Positions 1-5,065 of a stretch of DNA of 5,131 nucleotides are shown one piece after another (the first letter of the stretch is position 1; each line of letters opens with the position of its first letter). The notes under the pieces were generated by a model, which was not told the origin of the DNA, did no database searches, and saw only the letters and a list, made by a program, of their open reading frames with translations. Location: positions 1 through 5,131 of the forward strand of contig JBMNNN010000155.1 of NCBI GenBank assembly GCA_050942555.1, written 5' to 3'. The translations under genes and the position numbers were made by a program. The DNA is from JAAYXU01 sp050942555 (GTDB lineage: Bacteria; Bacillota; Clostridia; Christensenellales; UMGS416).

Positions 1-59
1 GTCGGCGCGCGGGCATCCGCGGCGAATTCCGGATGGAAATAGCCGATAAAAAGAGAGGT

Positions 60-85
60 AAGCCCGCTAAATGCAAAACGGGCTT
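60..85 (-). terminator. Probable rho-independent terminator of the URO-D family gene
   Basis: A 7-bp perfect inverted repeat (AAGCCCG at 60-66, CGGGCTT at 79-85) with a 12-nt loop lies directly at the end of the minus-strand gene and shares one base with its TGA stop (85-87). Read on the minus strand, the hairpin is followed by a pyrimidine-rich stretch containing five T residues (positions 52 to 48), beginning about 7 nt past the stem. The T tract is displaced from the stem, so the terminator may be weak. No T tract follows on the plus strand, so it does not look bidirectional. Confidence 0.6.
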
Positions 86-1167
86 CAATATGTACCCAGC
101 TCGAGCCCCCTGTCGAGGAAGTACCGGTATGTCGCGTAATCCACCGTTTCGGGGATCGAGTGGTCGGAGTGGAGAGCGTAGCCGAACTTCTCCTTTACGA
201 CAGGTATCTTCCCCGCAAGCTCCTTTTCCACGACGGTAATATCATTCGTATACAGCGTGCGCACGTCCATGCCGCCCATCAGCGACAGCCGGTCGCCGTA
301 CTGCTTATAGAGTTTAATGAGGTCCATCCCGGCCTTGACCTCGATGACCTGCAGGCAGTCGATACCGGCCTCCAGCATGCCGGGGACGAGCTTTTCCACG
401 CAGCCGCACGAGTGCATGATGACCGGCAGTTTTTTCGAGCGGGCAAAGTCGATCGTGCGCCTGTGAGCGGGCATTATGATATCCCTGTACATCGCGGGCG
501 ACATGAAGGGCCGCTCCTTAAACCCCATGTCCTCATAGAACCAGAGACCGTCGGGCGCGCCCTCGCGCGCAAAAAGGATCTCCATCAGGTTTACGATGAG
601 CTCCGCGTAGGTGTTCGCCATATCCCTGACCCATCCGGGATCCAGCGACATGCCCACCAGCATATGCTCGTGGCCGCACACCGGATGGATGCTCTCGAAC
701 ACGTTGACGCCGCTTACGCAGAAGAACTGCCCCTCCCGGGCGGCCCGGTCTTTCGCGGCGCGATACCCGGCAAAGTCGATGCGCCGATCCGAAGGGGTCA
801 GCTTGGGGCGGATTATATCGTCCCAGGCCGCGCGATCCTTTACGGTAAAGTCTATGTGTTCGGGCGTGGTGTTGTGGAATTTATGGTACCGGAGCTTCGC
901 GCCGTTCCCGTCAAGCCGTATATATGTATCTTCGTCTTCCTCCAGCACCACCGGCTCAAAGTCCAGATCAGCCGTCAGTTTGAAAGCCCTCCATTCGCGG
1001 ATATCGAATCCGAAGTGCGTCGTGAAATCCTCATCCGCGCCGATCCAGCCCTTTTGTGCCCATTTCCTTTGTGTATCTCTCCAGAAATGCTCGTATACCG
1101 GGATCCGGTCGATAGGTTTGCGGGCCAGGAAATTGGCGACGCGTTCCTTCTTTGTCATGGTCTGCAT
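85..1167 (-). CDS. Uroporphyrinogen decarboxylase (URO-D) superfamily protein, corrinoid methyltransferase-like
   Basis: The 360-residue product has the length and features of the URO-D/MtaA/CmuA superfamily, soluble TIM-barrel proteins that include corrinoid-dependent methyltransferases. It opens with the typical helix MTKKERVANFLARKPIDRIPV (split here as residues 4-24). It carries the metal-site motif HSCGC at residues 252-256 followed by VPGMLEAGIDCLQ, then LMGGMD (297-301) and HSDHSIP (333-339). The tetrapyrrole-binding N-terminal signature of genuine HemE is not seen, so haem synthesis is unlikely. In MtaA-type enzymes zinc is held by H-x-C plus a distal Cys. Here the HxC is present, and the distal position appears to be His336 within SDHSIP (inference from motif position). 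The start at 1167 is preceded by AGGGAGG with a 7-nt spacer. The gene stands alone, divergent from the ABC operon, with no corrinoid protein beside it, so the methyl donor and acceptor are unknown. Superfamily assignment is secure; substrate is not. Confidence 0.88.
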   Translation of the reverse strand: MQTMTKKERVANFLARKPIDRIPVYEHFWRDTQRKWAQKGWIGADEDFTTHFGFDIREWRAFKLTADLDFEPVVLEEDEDTYIRLDGNGAKLRYHKFHNTTPEHIDFTVKDRAAWDDIIRPKLTPSDRRIDFAGYRAAKDRAAREGQFFCVSGVNVFESIHPVCGHEHMLVGMSLDPGWVRDMANTYAELIVNLMEILFAREGAPDGLWFYEDMGFKERPFMSPAMYRDIIMPAHRRTIDFARSKKLPVIMHSCGCVEKLVPGMLEAGIDCLQVIEVKAGMDLIKLYKQYGDRLSLMGGMDVRTLYTNDITVVEKELAGKIPVVKEKFGYALHSDHSIPETVDYATYRYFLDRGLELGTY

Positions 1168-1306
1168 CTTATTGCCTCCCTGTCGAAATCGAGTGCCCGG
1201 ATTCCCTGATACCTTGGCGGTTTATCAATTATTCGACAACCCTGTACCGTGATCCTTTTTATAAAATTCCGAGTGCAGAATTCAAATCGCTCAAATAGAG
1301 CTACTC

Positions 1307-1355
1307 CGGTAAACATCGGTAAGCACATGCCATCTCCCCGTACACGGTCCGGTAA
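1307..1355 (+). repeat. Three direct CGGTAA repeats upstream of the ABC operon promoter
   Basis: The hexamer CGGTAA occurs at 1307-1312, 1317-1322 and 1350-1355. The first two are 10 bp apart and the third is 33 bp further on, so all lie on roughly the same helical face, upstream of the -35 box at 1359. A short dyad (CCGT, 2 nt, ACGG; 1338-1347) sits between them. The arrangement could be an activator or repressor binding region. No known regulator is recognised, and six-base repeats can arise by chance. Confidence 0.3.
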
Positions 1356-1358
1356 TTC

Positions 1359-1386
1359 TTGACATTCCCCGTCAGGTTACTATAAT
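1359..1386 (+). promoter_or_regulatory. Perfect-consensus sigma-70/sigma-A promoter for the ABC exporter operon
   Basis: TTGACA at 1359-1364 and TATAAT at 1381-1386 are both exact consensus hexamers, separated by 16 bp. Transcription would begin near 1393. This gives a leader of about 37 nt before the GTG at 1430, and it excludes the ATG at 1385 because that codon lies inside the -10 box. Such an exact match suggests strong constitutive transcription unless a repressor blocks it. Confidence 0.8.
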
Positions 1387-1420
1387 GGAACTGTTTGTTA
1401 TTATACGTTTTCGGAAGGGC

Positions 1421-1426
1421 GGGGAG
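1421..1426 (+). promoter_or_regulatory. Ribosome-binding site that decides the ATPase start
   Basis: GGGGAG lies 3 nt before the GTG at 1430, with a further purine run (GGAAGG, 1413-1418) upstream that could pair at an 11-nt spacing. The close spacing is not ideal. It is still the best site in the leader, and it agrees with the position where family members usually begin, just before the first beta strand (IIDVEQL). Confidence 0.5.
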
Positions 1427-1429
1427 ACG

Positions 1430-2347
1430 GTGGGCGGAATCATCGACGTGGAGCAGCTAGTCAAGCAATACGGCGCGGTCACGGCCGTGGACGGGGTCAG
1501 CTTCTCGGTTCGGGAAGGGGACCTTTTCGCGTTCCTGGGGCCCAATGGCGCGGGAAAGACCACGACGATCAACATCATTTGCACGCTGCTGCGCAAAACC
1601 TCCGGCAGGGTGACCGTAGACGGCCTCGATGTCGAGCGGCAGCCCGAGGAAGTCCGCCGGAAAATCGGCGTCGTCTTCCAGAACAATGTGCTGGACGACC
1701 TGCTTACCGTGCGGGAGAACCTCGAGAGCCGGGGCGAGCTGCATGGGCTGTCGGGCAAAGCGCTGCGCGACCGGGCCGGGCTCGTGGCCGAGCGATTGGG
1801 CATTTCCGACATCCTCTCCCGGCGCTATGGCAAGCTGTCGGGCGGCCAGCGGCGGCGCGTCGAGGTGGCCCGGGCGCTGATGAGCGATCCTGCGATACTG
1901 TTTCTCGACGAGCCTACGACGGGCCTTGATCCGCAGACGCGCCGGAAGGTATGGGACATCATCCGGCAGCTGCGCAGCGAACTGCATATGACGGTCTTTT
2001 TGACGACGCACTATATGGAGGAAGCCGGACAGGCCGACGAAGTGGCCATCATCGACGCGGGAAAAATCGTCGCGCACGGAACGCCCGACGCGCTCAGGGA
2101 GCGATATAGCCGCGATATTCTCCGGATCATGCCCCAGGACCGCGAAAAGGTCGAATCGGCGCTCGCGGGTCTCGGGCTAACATATAACCGGCAAGGCTGC
2201 ATCGAGGTCTCCGTCAGGGACAGCATGCACGCGCTGTCGATACTCAAGCAGGTCGAAGCCGATATCGCGGGTTTTGAGATGGTGCGGGGCGATATGGACG
2301 ATGTGTTCATCGCGATCACCGGCCGTTCGATCCGGGAGGAGGAGTAA
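1430..2347 (+). CDS. ABC transporter ATP-binding protein (DrrA-like, ABC-2 exporter type)
   Basis: This is the cytoplasmic ATPase that powers the exporter whose membrane part is the next gene. Counting from the GTG start (305 residues), the full ABC set is visible: Walker A GPNGAGKTT at 37-45, Q-loop Gln84 in VVFQNN, signature LSGGQ at 136-140, Walker B ILFLDEP at 156-162, D-loop GLD at 165-167 and switch His194 in TTHYMEEA. The C-terminal 70-80 residues end in DVFIAITGR, the tail typical of DrrA/CcmA-like ATPases of drug, lipid or polysaccharide exporters. The frame stays open back to an ATG at 1385, which would give 320 residues, but that ATG lies inside the TATAAT of a perfect promoter and its extra 15 residues look unlike the family. 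It overlaps the permease by 1 nt, so translation is probably coupled. The substrate cannot be read from the sequence. Confidence 0.93.
   Translation: MGGIIDVEQLVKQYGAVTAVDGVSFSVREGDLFAFLGPNGAGKTTTINIICTLLRKTSGRVTVDGLDVERQPEEVRRKIGVVFQNNVLDDLLTVRENLESRGELHGLSGKALRDRAGLVAERLGISDILSRRYGKLSGGQRRRVEVARALMSDPAILFLDEPTTGLDPQTRRKVWDIIRQLRSELHMTVFLTTHYMEEAGQADEVAIIDAGKIVAHGTPDALRERYSRDILRIMPQDREKVESALAGLGLTYNRQGCIEVSVRDSMHALSILKQVEADIAGFEMVRGDMDDVFIAITGRSIREEE
2335..2344 (+). promoter_or_regulatory. Strong ribosome-binding site for the permease, inside the ATPase 3' end
   Basis: The purine run GGAGGAGGAG lies within the last codons of the ATPase (Arg-Glu-Glu-Glu) and ends 2 nt before the ATG at 2347. 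Its GGAGG core (2335-2339) is 7 nt from that ATG and 10 nt from the second in-frame ATG at 2350. Either Met could start the permease. The TAATG overlap favours the first. Confidence 0.65.
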
Positions 2348-3228
2348 TGATGGGCGTCATACTGAGCCTCACCAGGCGGAACGCGAAAATCTATCTGCGC
2401 GACAAGTCGTCGGTTTTCTTTTCGCTCTTATCGGTACTGATCATCATCGCCCTATACGCGCTGTTCCTGGCCGAAATACAGGTCGATTCGCTGCGCAGTA
2501 TGGTGGGCGATATCGACGGCATCCGTTTCCTCGTCGACTCGTGGATCATGTCGGGCATACTGATCGTCAATACGGTTACGGTGACGCTGGGCGTGCTGGG
2601 CAATATGATCGATGACGACGCGCACGGGCGGCTCAATGGATTTCTGGTGACCCCGATTAAGCGCAGACATATCGTCTGGGGCTATCTGCTGTCGTCGTGG
2701 TTCGTGGGCATCGCGATCAGCCTGATCGCGTTCGTGCTGTCGGAGGTCTATATCGTGGTCAGCGGGGGCTCTCCGCTACCGGGCCCCGCGATCATTGAGG
2801 TGGTCGGGCTTATCGTCGTCAACGTGCTTTCGGCCTCGTCGATGCTCTTTTTCATCATGACGTTCGTGCGCACGGTGGGCGGATTCGGCGCGCTCAGCAC
2901 GATACTGGGCACGATGATCGGCTTTCTGACGGGCATCTATATGCCGGTGGGCATACTGCCCAAGGGCGTGCAGACCGTGATCCGGTGCGTACCGTTCAGC
3001 TATTCGGCGGCGCTGATGCGGCAGATATTCACGCGGGAGCCGCTGTCCCAGGTCTTCGCGGGCGCTCCGGAGGAGGCTGTAAGGGAATATATACTGACGT
3101 TCGGCATTAAAATGACGATCGCGGGCTACGAGGTAAAGCCGCTCATGACTGTGGCGATTGTCGCGGGCACGGGGCTTATATTCTTCGGGTTGTCGGCGCT
3201 GCGGATGCGGCTGCGCCGGGCCAAATAA
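2347..3228 (+). CDS. ABC-2 type transporter permease
   Basis: The 293-residue membrane protein forms the channel for the ATPase encoded immediately upstream. Hydrophobic stretches fit six membrane segments at about residues 24-42, 67-87, 110-138, 149-173, 180-203 and 266-283. The short basic N-terminus (TRRNAKIYLRDK) is the cytoplasmic amphipathic region common to ABC-2 permeases. The loop after segment two (NMIDDDAHGRLNGFLVTPIKRRHIVWGYL) is the usual conserved cytoplasmic coupling region. The stretch from GIYMPVGILPKGVQ into PFSYSAALMRQIF (197-228) is characteristic of the DrrB/NodJ-like family. A larger extracytoplasmic loop lies between segments five and six. The length matches single-domain permeases that act as homodimers with two ATPases. 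No substrate can be inferred. The gene ends 25 bp from the convergent HxlR regulator, and no good terminator separates them. Confidence 0.9.
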   Translation: MMGVILSLTRRNAKIYLRDKSSVFFSLLSVLIIIALYALFLAEIQVDSLRSMVGDIDGIRFLVDSWIMSGILIVNTVTVTLGVLGNMIDDDAHGRLNGFLVTPIKRRHIVWGYLLSSWFVGIAISLIAFVLSEVYIVVSGGSPLPGPAIIEVVGLIVVNVLSASSMLFFIMTFVRTVGGFGALSTILGTMIGFLTGIYMPVGILPKGVQTVIRCVPFSYSAALMRQIFTREPLSQVFAGAPEEAVREYILTFGIKMTIAGYEVKPLMTVAIVAGTGLIFFGLSALRMRLRRAK

Positions 3229-3253
3229 GCGCGCGTTAGGCGGGGAGCCCTTT

Positions 3254-3595
3254 TTATTTATCGCACCAGGCCGCGCCCCATTCCTTCATCGCGCGGATAA
3301 CGGGCATCAGGCTCTCGCCCTTTGGCGTGAGCGTATACTCGACCGTCGGGGGCACGGTCGGGTAGGCTTTGCGAACCAGTATCCCCTTTTCGCCGAACAC
3401 CCTGAGGCGTTCGGAAAGCGTCTTTGGACTGATGCCGGGCAGCGCCCTGCGCAGCTCTCCGAACCTTCGGGTGCCGCCGAACAGCTCTCGGAGTATCAGA
3501 AACGACCATTTTCCGTTGAGTATCTCCAGCGATTTTTCGATCGAGCACTCCGCGTCCTTCAGCCCGCAGCAGTCGGATTTTTTCTGTTCGTTCAT
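3254..3595 (-). CDS. HxlR-family winged-helix transcriptional regulator
   Basis: This 113-residue DNA-binding protein matches the HxlR/MarR-like family over its whole length. It shows CSIEKSLEILNGKWSFLIL at 17-35, the recognition region FGELRRALPGISPKTLSERL at 45-64, the wing YPTVPPTVEYTLTPKG at 78-93, and the dimerisation helix ending in MKEWG. Cys17 sits at the family-conserved N-terminal cysteine used for electrophile or redox sensing in members such as YodB and HypR. Here it is preceded by an unusual Cys9-Cys10 pair, and Cys111 lies near the end. The ATG at 3595 has GGGAG with a 5-nt spacer. The gene is divergent from the Fe-S aldo/keto reductase, and the shared spacer contains two inverted repeats over the promoters, so it probably controls both itself and the reductase. 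The inducer is unknown. It is convergent with the ABC operon and has no evident operator at that promoter. Confidence 0.93.
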   Translation of the reverse strand: MNEQKKSDCCGLKDAECSIEKSLEILNGKWSFLILRELFGGTRRFGELRRALPGISPKTLSERLRVFGEKGILVRKAYPTVPPTVEYTLTPKGESLMPVIRAMKEWGAAWCDK

Positions 3596-3616
3596 ATGCG
3601 CTCCCAGGTAACCATT

Positions 3617-3636
3617 TTGTAACTATGTATTTACAA
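3617..3636. promoter_or_regulatory. Candidate operator, inverted repeat TTGTAA-N8-TTACAA
   Basis: The arms TTGTAA (3617-3622) and TTACAA (3631-3636) form a perfect 6-8-6 dyad, the size expected for a dimeric winged-helix regulator. It overlaps the -35 box proposed for the reductase promoter (3630-3635) and lies in the early transcribed leader of hxlR. A GTAAC direct repeat (3608-3612 and 3619-3623, 11 bp apart) overlaps its left side. Binding by the HxlR protein is inference. Confidence 0.45.
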
Positions 3637-3657
3637 TGAAACTACTTCCAATAGTAT
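3630..3657 (+). promoter_or_regulatory. Candidate promoter of the Fe-S aldo/keto reductase
   Basis: TTTACA at 3630-3635 (5 of 6 consensus) and TAGTAT at 3652-3657 (4 of 6) are separated by 16 bp, giving a start near 3664 and a leader of about 48 nt. An alternative -10 is TATACT at 3669-3674, but its -35 partner is poor. Either choice places the -10 inside the AGTATACC dyad. Confidence 0.45.
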
Positions 3658-3679
3658 ACCTTTGATGGTATACTGTCAA
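3651..3679 (-). promoter_or_regulatory. Candidate promoter of the HxlR regulator gene
   Basis: Read on the minus strand, an exact TTGACA (3679 to 3674) is followed after 17 bp by TACTAT (3656 to 3651, 4 of 6 consensus). TATACT (3658 to 3653) is an alternative with a 15-bp spacer. Transcription would start near 3644, about 50 nt before the ATG. The -10 overlaps the reductase -10 on the opposite strand, so the two promoters face each other and probably compete. Confidence 0.55.
3653..3674. promoter_or_regulatory. Candidate operator, inverted repeat AGTATACC-N6-GGTATACT
   Basis: A perfect 8-bp inverted repeat with a 6-bp centre lies in the hxlR/reductase spacer. It covers the -10 regions of both divergent promoters and reaches the first base of the hxlR -35. 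Protein bound here would block both. Its symmetry and position make it the best candidate for the HxlR dimer site. The sequence does not identify the regulator. Confidence 0.6.
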
Positions 3680-3711
3680 TGATAAAATGAATCGATACGG
3701 GAGTGAAGTGA

Positions 3712-4845
3712 ATGCTCTACAGAAAGTTCGGAAAGCTTGACTGTCAGGTATCGGCTCTGGGATTTGGCTGCATGCGGCTGCCGCTGCAGGGTGACGACTC
3801 CGCCCAAATCGATGAGGCGGAGGCCATCCGTATGATTCGTCACGCCGTCGATGAGGGCGTCAACTATATCGACACCGCCTATCCGTACCACAAGGGACAA
3901 GGCGAGCGGCTGGTGGCCAAGGCGCTCCGGGACGGATACCGCAGCCGTGTGTATCTCGCGACGAAATTCCCATCGTGGATATTAAAAGAGCCCGCGGACT
4001 TCGACCGGCTGCTTAACGAGCAGCTGGAAAAGCTGGAAACCGACGTAATCGACTTCTACCTGATGCACTCCCTCGATGGAAAGAAATGGGATACGCTTGT
4101 GGAGAACGGCGTATTTGACGCGATGGACGCGTATAAGCGCAGCGGAAAGGCGCGCTATGTCGGTTTCTCGTTCCACGACGAGCTGCCCCAGTTCAAGCGG
4201 ATCATCGACGCGTACGACTGGGATTTCTGCCAGATACAGTTTAATTATCTCGACGAAAACACGCAGGCGGGTCTCGAGGGGCTTCGGTACGCCGCCGCCC
4301 GAAATATCGGGGTGGTGGTCATGGAGCCGCTGCTGGGAGGAAAACTCGCCATCGAGCCCCCCGAGCCGGTGGCCCGGCTTTGGGAACAGGCGCCGGTAAA
4401 GCGCACTCCGGCCCAGTGGGCGCTGCGCTGGGTTTGGAATCATCCCGAGGTATCGGTGGTCCTGAGCGGCATGAGCACCTACCCGCAGGTCGAGGACAAT
4501 CTCAGAACCGCCCGGCAGGCGGTGGCCAGCTCCCTGACACCGGAGGAGCTGGCGATCATCGACCGCGTGAAAGCCGCTTACCGCAGCCTCCCCCGCATCG
4601 ACTGCACCGGGTGCGATTACTGTATGCCCTGCCCGTTCGGCGTGAAGATACCGGGCAACTTCCGGCTCTACAACGGGCTTGTGACATACAACGACCAGAC
4701 CCGGAAAAGCGCATACCACAAGCTCGGGGAAAACGAGCGGGCGGCTAACTGCCGCTCGTGCGGAAAATGCGAGAAGGTCTGCCCGCAGCATCTGCCGATC
4801 CGGGAGCTTATGAAAACCGTAGCCTCCGCGATGGATAAAGAATAA
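3712..4845 (+). CDS. Aldo/keto reductase with C-terminal two-[4Fe-4S] ferredoxin-like domain
   Basis: The 377-residue protein joins an aldo/keto reductase TIM barrel (about residues 1-290) to a cysteine-rich tail. The catalytic tetrad is intact: Asp54 and Tyr59 in IDTAYPYH, Lys85 in ATKFP, and His119 in LMHS. The tail has CTGCDYCMPCP (Cys298, 301, 304, 307) and CRSCGKCEKVCP (Cys347, 350, 353, 357), a classic pair of [4Fe-4S]-type motifs, although the 40-residue gap between them is longer than in a compact ferredoxin. Such Fe-S members are common in anaerobes. Electron exchange with ferredoxin or flavodoxin in addition to NAD(P)H is inferred, not shown. The ATG at 3712 has GGGAG with an 8-nt spacer, and MLYRKFGKLDCQVSALGFGCMRLP is the family's normal beginning. 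It is divergent from the HxlR regulator, sharing a spacer with likely operators, and ends just before a strong terminator, so it is probably monocistronic. The natural carbonyl substrate is unknown. Confidence 0.94.
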   Translation: MLYRKFGKLDCQVSALGFGCMRLPLQGDDSAQIDEAEAIRMIRHAVDEGVNYIDTAYPYHKGQGERLVAKALRDGYRSRVYLATKFPSWILKEPADFDRLLNEQLEKLETDVIDFYLMHSLDGKKWDTLVENGVFDAMDAYKRSGKARYVGFSFHDELPQFKRIIDAYDWDFCQIQFNYLDENTQAGLEGLRYAAARNIGVVVMEPLLGGKLAIEPPEPVARLWEQAPVKRTPAQWALRWVWNHPEVSVVLSGMSTYPQVEDNLRTARQAVASSLTPEELAIIDRVKAAYRSLPRIDCTGCDYCMPCPFGVKIPGNFRLYNGLVTYNDQTRKSAYHKLGENERAANCRSCGKCEKVCPQHLPIRELMKTVASAMDKE

Positions 4846-4863
4846 GAAGATCCAAACGCATAC

Positions 4864-4894
4864 CGCCTCCCTCCTGCCGGGGGAGGTGTTTTTT
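4864..4894 (+). terminator. Strong rho-independent terminator of the aldo/keto reductase gene
   Basis: The stem pairs 4864-4873 with 4879-4888. It has a core of CCTCCC against GGGAGG, extended at both ends by a C-G pair and a G-T wobble, and closes on a 5-nt loop. Six T residues follow immediately (4889-4894). It begins 19 nt past the TAA. Confidence 0.92.
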
Positions 4895-4995
4895 ACATTG
4901 ATATGATTACATACCGCGTCTGGAACGAATCATCTTTGGATATTGTCATGGTATTTGGCCGCGATAATGGATAAGGTATACTATTTTTCGCACAA

Positions 4996-5024
4996 TTGGA
5001 AAGGGCGTTCAGGTCGTGTAGGAT
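4996..5024 (+). promoter_or_regulatory. Weak candidate internal promoter of the transposase
   Basis: TTGGAA at 4996-5001 and TAGGAT at 5019-5024 are each 4 of 6 to consensus, at the ideal 17-bp spacing, giving a start near 5031. A transcript from here would lack the left arm of the leader hairpin. The weak match suits a transposase, which is usually expressed at low level. Confidence 0.35.
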
Positions 5025-5065
5025 AGGAATGCAAAAAACAACCAACACGAAAGGAAGAACGCCCT
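5002..5065 (+). promoter_or_regulatory. Leader stem-loop enclosing the transposase ribosome-binding site
   Basis: AGGGCGTTC (5002-5010) pairs perfectly with GAACGCCCT (5057-5065), which abuts the ATG. Inside it TCGTGT (5014-5019) pairs with ACACGA (5045-5050), and GG (5021-5022) pairs with CC (5042-5043) beyond one mismatch, closing a loop of about 19 nt. The likely ribosome-binding purines AAAGGAAG (5050-5057) lie in the internal bulge and stem. In full-length transcripts the structure should hinder initiation. Confidence 0.65.

Noticed and set aside
1..56. Possible end of a plus-strand gene entering from the left (frames stopping at 42 and 49)
   Set aside because: Only 13-15 residues are available, neither frame shows a family signature, and no terminator for the plus strand follows. 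No gene call can be supported.
160..1209. Long open frame of 349 codons on the plus strand opposite the URO-D gene
   Set aside because: It is the antisense shadow of a well-supported gene: its translation matches no family I recognise, whereas the minus-strand frame has family motifs, a ribosome-binding site and a terminator.
1257..1266. Palindrome TTTTATAAAA in the divergent spacer, as an operator or minus-strand promoter element
   Set aside because: It is a simple A/T palindrome with no properly spaced -35 for the URO-D gene. I could not identify a convincing promoter for that gene in the spacer.
1457..2077. Open frame of 206 codons on the minus strand inside the ABC ATPase
   Set aside because: It is a shadow of the Walker A to H-loop region, and its product is low in recognisable structure.
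3235..3262. T-rich run after the permease stop, as a terminator
   Set aside because: The run TTTTTATTTAT is present but the preceding stem (GGC with GCC, or GGG with CCC) is only 3 bp, too weak to call.
3982..4791. Open frame of 269 codons on the minus strand inside the aldo/keto reductase
   Set aside because: The opposite strand encodes an intact catalytic tetrad and eight cluster cysteines. The antisense product has no recognisable domain, and long shadow frames are expected in GC-rich genes.
3667..4982. The octamer GGTATACT occurs both in the hxlR/reductase dyad (3667-3674) and at the IS end (4975-4982)
   Set aside because: The IS copy lacks the opposite arm, and the octamer includes a -10-like TATACT that recurs by chance. 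There is no evidence that the IS end derives from or is bound by the same regulator.
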